The notes below the pieces were generated by a model, which had not been told where the DNA came from, did not search any database, and saw only the letters and a list, made by a program, of their open reading frames with translations. A program made the translations under genes and the position numbers. Positions 1-16,739 of a DNA stretch of 64,000 nucleotides are shown here, one piece after another (within the stretch, counting starts at the first letter, position 1; the number at the start of each line of letters is the position of its first letter). The stretch covers positions 8,703,403-8,767,402 of the forward strand of contig NC_072450.1 in NCBI RefSeq assembly GCF_027596085.1, read 5' to 3'. The DNA is from Anoplopoma fimbria (taxonomy: Eukaryota > Chordata > Actinopteri > Perciformes > Anoplopomatidae).

Positions 1-615
1 TGTATAGGAGCGATAGATGATAAGATCTATCTATTATCACTGTTATTTATTGTATTGCCTTCATATCATATAAACATTATAATATTGCCATATTAAAAAG
101 CATATAAAATAAATGTAAAAAATACAATATCTTCCTCTGATATGAAATCGAGTAAAAGTATGGAGTAGCATTAAATGGAAATACTCAAGTGCCTTAAAAA
201 TATAAGTTTATACTTGTACTCTGTGAAGTACTCATCTTTGTGAGAGTACAATTTTACTTCACAATATTTCAAAGGAAAACGTTTTTTTTACCATAATGCA
301 TGATGGTTTGAGTTACCAGCTCCTTTGCAGAGTTAAACCTTTTACATCAACACAATGAGTATTTAGACCATGAAGTATTTAATATAAGTTAATACCTCAA
401 TAAACAGACCTTTTGAATGTAAGTATTCATCACAATGAGTACTTCTTATCCTTTATTCTTAAACACATTTTACTGCAAATACACATTTAGAGGTGAATTA
501 ATCAATTGCTAAATTTAAATTATATTAGAGTCAAAATAAATAATTTCAAGACCATTCAGTAAAAGAGTCTGAAAACATAAATAAAGGTGTATTGTTCAGG
601 TGAACGTACTTTGCA
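1..615. other. AT-rich intergenic DNA, nothing recognised
   Basis: No coding pattern, RNA gene or clear repeat was seen. Several short CAATGAGTA-like stretches recur but without a regular period. Confidence 0.5.
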
Positions 616-617
616 CA

Positions 618-790
618 TCTCCTTACAGAGGCTGGTGCTCTGACCACAGAGTCGGGGGTGCGATCCCCGACTCCTCCTGTCCACATATCAAAGTGTCCTT
701 GGGCAAGGCACTGCAATGCTTTACGTCATGTCTACATAGGGAGTGGGTCACTAAATTGCGAATCATGCTATGGTGAAGGCCTAACACGCC
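618..790 (+). repeat. tRNA-derived SINE, degraded copy
   Basis: A B-box-like GTGCGATCCC follows an A-box-like region, and the body contains TGTCCTTGGGCAAGGCACT, matching the body of the better SINE copy at 60073-60378 (TGTCCTTGGGCAAGACACTT). The shared 3' tail of that family is missing. Confidence 0.55.
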
Positions 791-948
791 CTACTCTGCC
801 TGTGATTGGCTCGTTCCCTTGGTTGGCTGGATTGGTGATGGTTTATGCATTAGGGGTGAGATTGGTTAGGGTAAGAATATCAGGGTAAGCCAATCAGCGG
901 CACTGTAGAATAGGTCATGCAGTCGCTATAGTAGGAATTGTAATATTG

Positions 949-1343
949 TTAGCGGATCGTCCTTCTGGAGTCCGCCATGTTGCACCACCTTGTTTCTACA
1001 GAAGCCCAAAATGGACAAACCAAACACTGGCTCCAGCAAGAGCCTTTTTTATTTTTTACGTTACTTTAATGCCACCGTAGATTCTCGGACGTGCTTGTGA
1101 AACTAATGTAACATGTGCGACAGAGTGCAAAACCACGGCAACACAAGCCGCCTAAAGTAGCGTTATCATGGTAAGATGGGTTCTGGGCGAGGGGAATGGC
1201 GTTACCATCGTTTTGCACTCAGCGGATCACGTCACTGAAGTTGCAGTTTTGGAGACTTAGGGTTGAGTGGAGGGGTGTTCAGTTGGTTTCAATCTGAAAC
1301 CACACCACTAGAGGCCACTAAATCCTACACACTGTGCCTTTAA
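949..1343 (-). repeat. Interspersed teleost repeat, copy 1 of an inverted pair
   Basis: Read on the minus strand it begins TTAAAGGCACAGTGTGTAGG, continues with a CTCTAGTGGTGTGG segment, and ends with a CAACATGGCGGACTCC-like block. The same order of blocks occurs on the plus strand at 37319-37701. It looks like a nonautonomous DNA element; the family is not assigned. Confidence 0.6.
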
Positions 1344-1780
1344 GCAGTGACCAAATAGTGGCTGTACACACAGTTTAGTAGAGGGAACGAGTATTACTAG
1401 CAAAGACCACAGGGGGTAAACAAGGGGTAAACAGGGGGTTAGGGTATCCCCAAGTGGCATCGCGCCAGTCCTCCCAGTGCCAGTCTCCGTGCCAACGTGT
1501 CCACCTCCACAGACTGGCATTTTAACAACTCTACAAGCGTTGGTTCAAGTGGATGTTACGACAGAACATTAGCACAGTCTCCCTGGTGGGTGACCGTTCA
1601 CACCTCGTATCAGAGGAGTTCACCCTGCGTGTCACTGGCTCTTCCAGTTACAGTTTTTATGTGCCTCGTATCAAGACTGGGACTCTGCTGGGGTATGTGA
1701 GGTACGACAGGGTTTGGCTGGAGACTTGGGAGTCGAGTTACAATGACAGAAGGAAGGAGTCGAGGAAGAAGAGGAGACCC

Positions 1781-1821
1781 GTGTGTGTGTGTGTGTGTGT
1801 GTGCGTGTGTGTGTGTGTGTG
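1781..1821. repeat. (GT)n microsatellite
   Basis: About 40 bases of GT dinucleotides with one GC interruption. Confidence 0.95.
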
Positions 1822-1929
1822 GCAGCAGTGGGCACCTGTTTCAAAATGTGTTTCCCTGTGTAACTCAATCAGATGCAGAGAGGGAAGTGTTTTGGACCAC
1901 AGTTGAGTGTTTCAGCGGCTACATAAACA

Positions 1930-3055
1930 CCACTGGGACTCACAGCCACGTGTGATTTATTGGTCTTTAAAAACAATAAATAACCATTTTATTTATAAAA
2001 AATATATATATCACAGAATCATGAGAAGTTAAGCAGCATTGACTACAACCCTGGTGTTGTTTTCTATATATTATTGTTTTCTATAATTTATTAAGAACTG
2101 TCAGATGGTGTATATGACATCAGCAGAGTCAAACACATAAATCAAAGTGGGTGTAACATACATTCCTAATAGTCAAAACTCAGTTACAAAAGAAGCTTTC
2201 AAGTTGTAACACAGTATTTTTATTACCAGGGCAGGTGTGAAAAGAAAGTTTGGATGCATTTTACAACATAATTAATTATTTTATTAATAACTTTCTTTGT
2301 AGTATTTCAAAACACAGTATTTTTTTATAAGGTAAGGACACTCGATAGAAAAAATAATTTAGGATCTGCTTTTTGTTATATTTCCCTAAAGCATATAAGT
2401 GAGAATAATTCAACAGTAAAACTATGTTATAATAACAGCAGCAATGACATCACCAGACCCAACCCAAAGTGTGAGACAGGTGGTAATTAATGTGAGACAG
2501 GATGGCATTAACCTGAGCAATACTCCCTCCCTATCACATGCCTCTGCTTTGTGTGGTTAATGTATACAGAGATTAAGTGCAATATGTTTATATTATTCCA
2601 AAAATGATTCTTTACTGTATATTTTGGTACAGTAATAATGTTATTTTCATATCTCTGTATGGCTCAGCGCCTGATTGGACATGCAACTGTAATTACTTTA
2701 GAGACAATGACAATAAAGCTCTCTGAAATGACCTGAATCCTGAATCAATAGTCAGAGAACCGTCTGCATCACTAAAATTCAAAGAGGACAAACTGGCCAG
2801 CTGACCGGAGGGATACTGGTTATTGGAGACTTGACAAAAAAGCAATAGTCTGTGCAGCCACACCATCATTGAATTACAGGCTCAGTCATTATTACTGTTG
2901 TTCGTGCATTGATTCCTTAAACAGAAATAGAAGATAAACAGTAAAAGGAGAGTAGAAGAAGACAAGAAGCATTGCTTTCATCCAATAAAATAAAGAGTTT
3001 TGTTATGCACGCTCTATTTAAAAGATGATCACAAATGTTTCTTTCTTCTTTAAAG
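1930..3055. other. AT-rich intergenic DNA, no gene seen
   Basis: No splice-linked reading frame, RNA gene or obvious mobile element was recognised. Confidence 0.5.
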
Positions 3056-3160
3056 TAATTTTTGGGACATTTTATGCCTTTATTAGATACAGTAGAAAAA
3101 GGACAAGAAACTAGGGATCAAGAGTCACCTGCTGGATTCGAACCAGGGACACAGATTTCT
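3056..3160 (-). repeat. tRNA-derived SINE fragment
   Basis: The minus strand carries CCTGGTTCGAATCCAGCAGG, containing an intact B-box GGTTCGAATCC. The plus strand has GGGACATTTTATGCCTTTAT upstream, a block I recognise as common in percomorph genomes. Related fragments occur near 6840-6890 and 7758-7865. Confidence 0.55.
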
Positions 3161-3170
3161 GAAAAAAAAG

Positions 3171-3220
3171 TATAAAAAAGTATAAAAAAGTATAAAAAAG
3201 TATAAAAAAGTATAAAAAAG
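3171..3220. repeat. 10-bp tandem repeat TATAAAAAAG x5
   Basis: Five nearly perfect 10-base units, followed by a decayed poly(A)-rich tail to about 3240. Confidence 0.95.
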
Positions 3221-3439
3221 GAAAAAAGGTTAAAAAAAGGGTATTTTAAAAACTTTGAGCACTATAATTAAAATTAAATTTACTTAATTTGGACTGAATT
3301 TGAGACAGACGGATCAAAACCTGATTTTGTTTTGTATAAGTTGTGTGAACTGCCCCTTAAACAGAATCTGTGTCAGCTCAACAATTGTTATTGACGCCAT
3401 GTAAAAGCGTCCTGGTTGTGTGTGTGTGTTGGCGATAAG

Positions 3440-3440
<1 letters not shown>

Positions 3441-3528
<88 letters not shown>
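3441..3528. repeat. (TG)n microsatellite, about 88 bp
   Basis: An uninterrupted TG run. A complementary (AC)n run lies at 3826-3891. Confidence 0.97.
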
Positions 3529-3820
3529 GTGAGTGTTGGAAGAGGGGGGTTGGTGGTGTATTAAGGTTCGTGGGAGAGTAGACAGGGTGTCCGGCACCAA
3601 ACCACCTCCCAAAATAAACTCAGTCCCTGTGTCTCCGTGTCTGTCCAGCAGCAGACCCGCGGGCTCCCAGCAGCAGAGAGGAGTCCGGGGCCCGGCGGCC
3701 CGGCAGCCCGGCGGCCTGTCACAGGAACAACATGTCATCAGCTTCATCGCTCCCCTAATGGCTCTCCTCTAGACCAGAGACAGTTTGCTGCCCCACCAAG
3801 GCGGCAGTTTACTCTGCACT

Positions 3821-3825
<5 letters not shown>

Positions 3826-3891
<66 letters not shown>
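3826..3891. repeat. (AC)n microsatellite, about 66 bp
   Basis: An uninterrupted AC run, in inverted relation to the TG run about 300 bases to the left. Confidence 0.97.
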
Positions 3892-4160
3892 TCACATGCG
3901 TACATAAACATTCATGCACGCACAAACACTATTGCTGCCCACTCCCAGCCACTTACAGGGCAGCACTGGAGAGACTGGGAGGCCCCCTTATCAAAACATG
4001 CGGCGGTGCTGGAGATAATGTCTAGCCTTGCCTCTGGACTCATGCCAGGCTGCCCTCCTAATCTGACGTCCATAGGAGTCCCTGGACAGAAATACTGCCA
4101 CGGGGTAGAAACATTAGCCAGCGGAAATATTCCTCTGTTTGGAGCTAATCCTGAGGAGTA

Positions 4161-4547
4161 GTTTGACATTTTGTGAAATACATATCTTCGCTTTCTTTCA
4201 GAGCGTTTGATGAGAAGATCAATACCACTCTTGTATTCTGTTGACTATCAAGTTACAGTTAGCAGCCAGTTAGCTTAGCTTAGCATAAAGACAGGAAACA
4301 GAGAAACAGCTAGCCTGGCTCTGCTCAATGGTAAAAAAACTCACAAAAATATACCAGCTCACTAACTACTTTGATTTGGGTTTTGTACAGATTAAGTTTG
4401 CACAGGTTCCGGTGTTTATGCTAAGCTAAGATAACCGACTGCTTACTGTAGATACATATTTAACTAACACATATGAGAGTGGTGCCAATCATCTCATCTG
4501 ATCATCTGCAAGAAAGCAGATAACCATATTTTCTCAAAATGTCAAAC
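4161..4547. mobile_element. Short nonautonomous element with terminal inverted repeats
   Basis: The left end GTTTGACATTTTGTGAAATA is the reverse complement, with small changes, of the right end at about 4527-4547. Inside are TTAGCTTAGCTTAGCATAAA and GAAACAGCTAGCCTGGCTC, blocks common to a widespread teleost repeat. There is no coding capacity. Superfamily is not assigned. Confidence 0.65.
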
Positions 4548-4574
4548 CATTCCTTTAAATATTAAATTACAGCT

Positions 4575-4755
4575 AGGGGCAGGTTAGTTTAGCTTAGCGT
4601 AAAGAAAAGGGGAAACAGCTAGCCTGGCTCCGTCTGGTTAAAAAAAATCACTTTTCCATAAAGAACCCACTAAAGCTTACTTAGTTATATCTTGCTGGCT
4701 GTAGCTTAATATTTAGCATCCATACATGAAAGTGCTATCGATCTTCTCATCTCAG
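4575..4755. mobile_element. Truncated second copy of the 4161-4547 element
   Basis: It repeats the blocks TTTAGCTTAGCGTAAAGAAA and GAAACAGCTAGCCTGGCTCC directly after the first copy but lacks the left end. Confidence 0.55.
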
Positions 4756-5099
4756 AAGAGAAAATGTGAACTGCTTCAACAATTACATTAAACAGCATCC
4801 AATATTAAAGTGGGGTCAGCGTGTTTGCACAAAGGGTTATAAATATTTATTGTTATTTTTTTGAGGATGTGAAGTTTAAATAATATTCAGCGTAGTCTCA
4901 AAATGTTCAGCCTGCGTTGTTTCTTAGAGCAAAGTCCTGCTGCAGTAGCTCATCCCAACCCTCGGGAGAATGACCCTTACACCTTCAGAGAGCAAAAGAA
5001 GTCAAGAAGTCGCCTGAACTGCTTTCCCAATAACAGTTCTCCGTTCGGCAGCACACGCCCATCCCCGTCTGCTGGACCTCTGGCACCAGAGAGGGCGTA

Positions 5100-5650
5100 A
5101 TCAAGCCTCTCTCTCTCTCTCTGAGTTCAGCTCTAATGTTCCACAATCGCTTTGAAACTGCACTCAACAACCCTTTCAATGAATTTCCATGCACTTTTTT
5201 TTTTTTTCAAGGGCCACATATTTATTTTCTTACCCTCTCTTTGCGGATCCGACTCTTCTCACGCTCACCACTGGAGCTAGGCGAGCCGCTGGCTGCACTA
5301 GTTAGCTCATTAATCACTCTTCTTCTCTCCCCCTCCGTTCTGAGAAACAGAGCCACTAATTAATGGAAAGCACTTTATGACAGAACACAGGGGTTTCCTG
5401 GAAATTAACCATTAATCTAGACTTCCATTATAGGTCTACTAATAGCATGAGGTGGGCGAGGATGGACGGGGATCGAAACAGTGGAGAAGGGTGACACAAG
5501 AGCTGCGTAAAAAGTGTGTAAAAGCTCATTAATGTTAATGCAAGCATTAGCCAAGTTAACAACTGTGCAGGTTGATGGACGCTGCATCGCCAGCTCTTTG
5601 TTCCACGACACATTTCAGATTTTTTAAGTGTTTATATGCACAAATGCAGA
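5100..5650. promoter_or_regulatory. Candidate conserved noncoding element
   Basis: A repeat-poor stretch dense in homeodomain-type cores: TCATTAATCA 5307-5316, TAATTAAT 5357-5364, CATTAATC 5410-5417 and CATTAATG 5527-5534. Base composition is more balanced than its flanks. No coding frame is supported. Enhancer function is inference. Confidence 0.25.
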
Positions 5651-5659
5651 CTGACATGT

Positions 5660-7040
5660 TGACTATTTTGGAGCGTTCAATAACAGAAAGTTCTATAACA
5701 TGTTTTGTAATACCATACCATGTGCCACAGACCATTAGGGCCATTATTTATTATCATAGGATGCATAATATTTCCTCATGTCTAACAGAGACGCTGGATT
5801 GTTCGGCATAAATTCCCCTATTTGATATCCCATTACACTTAGAGCGCATTTTAGGTTTGGCTGTCTCCTTCCTTATCAACCAGTGCATCGGACACACTGT
5901 TGCTAGAAAACACTCTTGCTTTCAGGACAAAACATTGTATTCAAGAACATTTTGTGATAACAGTTTGGCCAAAAGCTATTTGGGCGTTGGAGGTTGGGAC
6001 AGCGTTTGAGCTCAAGATTTAAGATCTGATGTAAATCTGTTGGTCTTAATATTAAAGTAAACACAAAAATGGCCTTGCAGCTCTGTTGTGCTTGTGCTGA
6101 CGTAGATGTTTCCAAGCTAACTGTTCCTGTTTTCAAGTTTTCTGAGGCAAACAGGCAAAGAAACTACCTGTTATTACATTTTTCTACCATCCTGTTTCTT
6201 TCTGAATCAGCACGCTCACTATCGTTTTGTGAACATAAATGAAAAAAACAAATAACACACTTTTTATTTTGCTGCACCAGAGTCATAAACCACATTCATA
6301 CATTGAGTCCCAGTCAGTCCGTATTGTAGCTCCTTTAGCAAAGCACCAACCAAAACCCTGTCCTGGGATCCTCATGAGGCTGGGTCTGGTTTTGGTAAAG
6401 GCCAAGGCTGTAGGACATGATATTTATGCATTTGTTTACTTCACAGTATTGTATTTTGTTTAGACTTCCATTGGGGGGGAACAGTATCTGAGAAAACGAG
6501 GAAGGAAACGGGATGAAAACAAAGGAAGAGGAAGGGAACCCGGTGTGATGGAGCCTGTCGCTCACTGATCCTAGGTCAGCCCGAGTCATGCGGACAGTGG
6601 CGCCACCGCTGCTACTAATGGTTGTGGTTCCTCACGGAGGACCTTTTGTTTTCTTTTTTAGTTTTAATGAAAGCACAAACAACCAAACAAAGTATTGAAT
6701 AGAGGTAGAATTGATGTGGTCTGTGCCCAGGAAGAATATGTTTTTGAGAGTTTACAACATAGAGGGTTCATCTCATCATTGGATCCTTTTATTAAAACCA
6801 GCTGCTCAGGTGTCAATGCAGTGTTGGGAGCTTACTTTTTAAGTATTTTATGGCATTTAATGCATTTATTAGAGAGATTAAAGTAGAAAGATTGGCCATG
6901 TGTCAATTTGTTATTCAGTCACCTCAAACATATGTATCCACAATTGAAGCACTTCATGTAGTTGAAGTTTCTCCAAATCAAGAATAATGTGAAGCTAACT
7001 CTCACTGACAGTTATAGCATCTCTTCATGAGATTGTTTAT
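5660..7040. other. Intergenic DNA, nothing firm
   Basis: No gene was seen. A short piece near 6840-6890 (ATTTTATGGCATTTAATGCA) resembles the SINE fragment at 3056-3160. Confidence 0.45.
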
Positions 7041-7044
7041 TGTA

Positions 7045-7660
7045 TATTGTTTATTAACTGGATCCCCATTAGCTGACGCCTCGGTGGCTGCAAATCTTCC
7101 CTGGCTCCACAGAAAGGACAAAACATAATACAAACAATACATGACGTAAAACAAACAGTCTGAATATTTAAATAGTACAATCAGATATAGTTGGACTAGG
7201 ATGTATTGTATCAGAACCGACCAAATACATTATGTCACAATGACTTCTTCCACGAAGGATCAGGAGCCCACAAAGGCAATGGAGTTCTAGTCATATGGTC
7301 AGTGGCCTCAGATGAGCCTTTAATTGATTTTTAAATGACAATTTATTACCTGTTAAAGGTATATGAGGAGGTAGTGAGTTCAAGCTATGATTGAACGGTA
7401 GATAACTATGCGTTTGAGGAGGTTTGTTCTTGGGGTTGGAGGTATCAAGTGACCTGAGCTAGCATTCCTGATGTGGTGGCTATGTCTGTAGCATGTGCGT
7501 CGTACTTGGTTGAAGAAATAGTCAGGCTTGGAGATTGCATCTCCATGGAGTTGCTTTAGACAGTAAATGTAAATGTACAAAAAAAAAAGTAAAAAGTGCA
7601 TAACCCTTCCAGCTAGAATTTGGCAGAAAATGGTGAGTAACTTCATATAAAAGATCATAT
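7045..7660 (-). pseudogene. LINE 3' fragment with decayed reverse-transcriptase C-terminus
   Basis: The minus-strand frame near 7380-7530 reads KPDYFFNQVRRTCYRHSHHI, then RNASSGHLIPPTPRTN and KRIVIYRSIIA before a stop. This matches the C-terminal pattern of CR1/L2/Rex-type LINE ORF2 proteins (H.TRNAS, P.PRTN, K...YR...WN.LP), with the expected Trp codon now a stop. The 3' part (to about 7045) ends with TAATGGGGATCCAGTTAATA, a LINE 3' tail type common in fish. It is 5'-truncated and dead. Confidence 0.6.
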
Positions 7661-7757
7661 AACAAATGCTGAACTGAGATTGATGACATAAACAAACCTT
7701 TTTGGAGAACTGACGTAGAAGTATCTGTTTGCTGCTTACATGATAGGGCTTTGTTGC

Positions 7758-7865
7758 TTGACTTATTTGTCATTTGGTAGCAGACAGAGAGACAGGAAAC
7801 AATCGAGGAGCCAGAGAGAGATGGCGACAGCGGAGAATGACATGAAACAAAGGTCACTGGCCGGA
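7758..7865 (+). repeat. SINE-related fragment
   Basis: Contains AGAGAGACAGGAAACAATCG and GAATGACATGAAACAAAGG, blocks that in fish genomes sit inside the same repeat type as 3056-3160. The B-box end is missing. Confidence 0.4.
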
Positions 7866-7869
7866 AAGT

Positions 7870-8730
7870 TGCAGTAATATGATTAACGTCTTAGTCATTG
7901 TATTACTATTTTGTCTTATAATTTAGCACATAGATTTTATTTACTGCTCAGACTTTTTGTGGCTAAGTGTTGCATGCATTACCATTGAACTGTATTCCCC
8001 TTACTCTGGATGTGCTTTGCTATGTGTTAGACCATTTGACTCCAGAGTTCTGGTAAACCCACTTCTTTCTAACTCACACTGACAGTTTTATCTAATTTTC
8101 AAACTGGTGGTCTTCAGCCCCAACTGATGCTGACTCAAGTAACATCACATGAGGCAATTTATCAGATTTCACACTGCTTATTCTGGAGCCACAAACGGCT
8201 TCATGCTACTTTTTTCACATATGTAATAAAACTCCACCAGACTTGCAAACAGACAGATGTAAAATTGGAAGGGTTCCCCTTTAAAAGTACTCATCAGGTA
8301 AAGATGCAGTTATATTTAGTTTATTATTAAGATGGGACCATCATTAAAAAAAAGTGTTGCCTTACACTGATGATAACACCTTGGCAGACGTTTTAACTAC
8401 AGCATAAAAGTGTGCAGTATTATTTTTGATTTATGTAACAGTATGACGACGAGAAAGATCGTTTTCAGGGAGGTGTTTATGTGCAGACACCTAATTCATC
8501 TTTAAAGATGTTACAGTCCAAAGCAGCATGTTCCATCAAATTAACAAATGTATTTTATTAATCCGCTAAAGGCTGTGGCTCATCAAGAGATGAAACATTA
8601 CGTCTGTGGTTTTATGGTTTTGCCTTCAGTTTGCAGTTGGTGACAAACAGGAGCAGATGACCGGCTGACAGGAGACGCAGCAAGATGTAAAACAGAGGTG
8701 ACAAGCTCTGAGGAGGGTAGAGTCTGATGC
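7870..8730. other. Intergenic DNA, nothing recognised
   Basis: No gene, RNA or repeat was identified. Confidence 0.4.
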
Positions 8731-8860
<130 letters not shown>

Positions 8861-9179
8861 AAGTCAAATGCAGCAGGAACTCTTGACAGCTTTCTTTTAA
8901 GGCCAGGGTGGGAGCTGTGAACGCTGCCTGGCCGGTGTCGTCTTTAAGTTAAAGGATAATGCTGGAAAAAGTAATGCTTGTTTGTCATTAGCAGGAGAAA
9001 ACACTAATACTAAAATCAGTAAGTCCTGTGCTGTAACCCAAACTGTGAGAAGTGTTTGGGTCAGCTTAGCTTGAGTTAAAACAAGGCCAAAACACAGCAT
9101 AGATCATAAACTTTAAGCAGACTACACCCACCTCTCTGCCAAACACACTCAGAGAGCTCTTATTCTGTTTACACAGTGG

Positions 9180-9720
9180 AGGCTAAATGTTCAAGGGAAC
9201 GCACTCTGCATCGCATGTAATTGCTTGTGATTCTCTCTCCTCACTTCAAAGAAAGGGAGCGCTGAAGTTCAAGGGTCAAAGGCTCGACTGTTGCCCAAAT
9301 GCCCCCCAATTTCCTGTTTTGTCTGGCTCTGTGAGTGAAAAGGGATCTAAAATGTCAGGGCCATGTTCTGCTGGAGCCAGTGAGACAAAAGGTTCCACTT
9401 CAACTTTCTTTATCGCAGGTTTAATGCATTTTGTTCACTTAAGCATTTATTTTCTCTGGCTTGTATAATGGGAGTTTTTATTTTGCACACAAAGCCTGGA
9501 AAATGGAATGCAGCTTCGACTCCCTCATTACATGAGGATGAACCCTTTTTTTTTTTTTTAAACTGCCTTTTTTTTTTTAACTGCAAACAAGAACCTCTCT
9601 CTCCCACTCCTTTTCCTTTTCTCTCCATCTTAAATCAGCAGCCAAGACAGGGACTCTTGCATGCCACAAGTTATTTTGGGAGATACTTCTCTGTTTTGCG
9701 TTGCACCTCAAAGTAAGAGC
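9180..9720. promoter_or_regulatory. Candidate conserved noncoding element with a DR1-like site
   Basis: A repeat-poor stretch. AGTTCA-A-GGGTCA at 9266-9278 is a direct repeat of nuclear-receptor half sites with one-base spacing (DR1, the type used by HNF4, COUP-TF and RXR dimers). Conservation cannot be tested from one sequence. Confidence 0.22.
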
Positions 9721-10599
9721 AGAGACAATGCCGTGCTATTGAGAAAAGAAAAGAAAACTGAAAGTTTGCATATGAAAAAAGTTTCGAACAAAAATAATCG
9801 TGTGTCCTTTTTCCAGCCAGAAGGAAAACATTTTTAAAGTTTAAACGGGGGAGTTTCTTCGTAGGCGATTGTTAAAGATAAACATGTAAAATCTCCATTT
9901 CTGCAAAACTTCCTACAAAAAAAAAAAACAGCCAGAAAACACAAAGTACATATGTGATTTTTGAGGGGGTGGGGTTACACGCAGAAGGGCTCCAGTGCTA
10001 AATTACACTGCAACATGGTCCCTCTCAAAGCCCACATCTGGGATTGGCCCTGACAACTGGATGCCGTGCTGCTCTAATTTTGGTTACTTTGTTTATAACC
10101 CTATAATAGAGACAGTATAGGACCACACGGCAGGAATGAAGGAGGGCAGGACGCTGGCAAAGTAAAAGCAGTCATTTTGGAAAAAGCTTTTTGGGGACTT
10201 TAGGAAGAGTATAAAATTAGGAAAAAAAACAAATTCTTGTATGTATTAAGACAAACTTTGTAAATGCCCTGCTGTTTTCTTTCCTTCTAACAGGATTCAC
10301 AGTATAACAGTGAAACCTGACTGCAGGTTTTTGCTTGTTGAGCTGAGCATCTGGATGAAACAATAATGAGAAATCTGTAATTATAATTGGAGCAGATCTG
10401 GGCTTTGCGAGCCCACTCACTATCTCTGGAGTCTGAGCATGAACATAATCACTAAATACACTTTGTCAACACTGGATAGAAAGAATAAAGTCTCTTAGCA
10501 GACTTGATAATAAATAACATTTTCTCCCCTGAGGACAAGGCTCAACTCACCGGATGGAAACAGAAGAGCGGTTGGCATTTCTTTCGTATTTGGGGATTA

Positions 10600-11150
10600 A
10601 ACTGTCATCTAGGCACTGATTTATCAGCTTTGATCCTAAATCTCTAATCTCAAATATATGAGCAGTTTCAAGAGCCTCTGGAAAAAGACAGGTGTTGTCT
10701 GATTTGTTACAGCCAGGTACTTTAATGTGACGTTCTAATTAATTTATTTGTCTGACATTATCTCAAACTGTATTTAAAAATTCTAATTAATAAAAACCTG
10801 CTTGCTGTCCTCTAAACCCTGAAGCTGCCACATCATTCTTGTGGCTGCAGTGCTCACGCCTTTATTTAATTAAATAGAAGTTTTCATATGATTAGTAACA
10901 CTTTAATAAAGATGTACACCAAAACTAATTACCGAAGTTAAAATTCTTGGCAAGGTTTTAGAAAGCTATTAGAGGAAAGTATGAATAACTCCAGTCTGTC
11001 CTGGCCTTTACGGTTCACATTCCTACTTCTCATTAAGGAGGCTAAATTCCACATTTCTTTATGAGAATTACATTTAAACCCCTTAAAGTTTATTACAGAA
11101 CATTTCAGGTGGACCGTTAATTGTCTCTTATGCTCGGTTGATTTCACAGG
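10600..11150. promoter_or_regulatory. Candidate conserved noncoding element rich in TAATTA
   Basis: Clustered TAATTAA-type cores near 10737, 10784 and 10867 lie within unique-looking sequence. No coding frame. Regulatory role is inference. Confidence 0.2.
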
Positions 11151-11851
11151 TTACTAAAAAGATAATTTTAGTCTCCTGGAAAAAAAAGGTTTATTGCTCA
11201 GTACTTTAAGTCATGTGGACGATAACAAAAATAAATCCTTGAAACACATGTGATGATCAACATCCCACACTGGAGGGATTTTTTTTATTGCAAAAAGAGT
11301 TATTTTGTCTATTAAAACTTGAATTCTTTCCAGTTGATTCTTAGAAGGCCAACAAGCTCACAAACAAAATCAGCTCTGTCATGGAGGATAAATTATTTTA
11401 CATTAGAGAGATTTAAAAAAATAAAAAATTAAGTGAAAATAAAAGACATGCCATGATAAAGCAGAATATATTCAGCTGGCCATGGCTTCTTGACTCATTT
11501 TCATCATTCATATGTGGATGTTAAGGAACGTTTGATGGAAATCTGCAGGGGTCAGTGTGGAGGAATTGTGCAAATGCAAAAAAACTCTTAAATCTCTGCA
11601 TGAGGATGAATGAGATTTGGACCGTGACATTATCTAAATAGGGAACACCACATTTAATATCTTAGGGAGAAAATTGGATTAGGGGAGAAAGAAGAAAAAA
11701 CAAACAAACATGGAAATGCAGATTCCACAGTATCAGATTTGGATTGAGTTTAATTTAATAACCAAATTTCTTCCTGAATAACTTATGAGATCCTCGCTAT
11801 CTGTATATTAGATTCTGTGTATAAAAATACTGCTCCGTCTGCCCTGCAGCA

Positions 11852-16449
<4,598 letters not shown>

Positions 16450-16658
16450 TGGCTCTCTGACCCGCTGCTGTTGATCTCTTCCGCTTCGTCTTCGTGGACA
16501 TCGACCTGTGACCCGTCATTCACTTACTGCTGCATCAAGAGACAAGCTCACAAGTCTCCCCGCAGAGAGGTTTTCTTGTAACACATCAGCACTCAGGGGC
16601 TCCTGCTCGATGGGGGCAAAACATATCCGGCGCAGGAAGATGTCGTCATCAATTATCA

Positions 16659-16659
<1 letters not shown>

Positions 16660-16696
<37 letters not shown>
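16660..16696. repeat. (GT)n microsatellite upstream of tmem208
   Basis: About 36 bases of GT, roughly 210 bases upstream of the tmem208 start codon. Confidence 0.95.
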
Positions 16697-16698
<2 letters not shown>

Positions 16699-16739
16699 TG
16701 AAGTTTGGTGAGAGGGCACCACCTGCTGGTCAGAATATA

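Noticed and set aside
3388..4161. Open frames across the CA/TG repeats on both strands
   Set aside because: Most of each frame is dinucleotide repeat and the non-repeat ends match no protein family. The same holds for frames at 8598-8867, 11852-12135 beyond the tmem208 exon, and 31549-31977.
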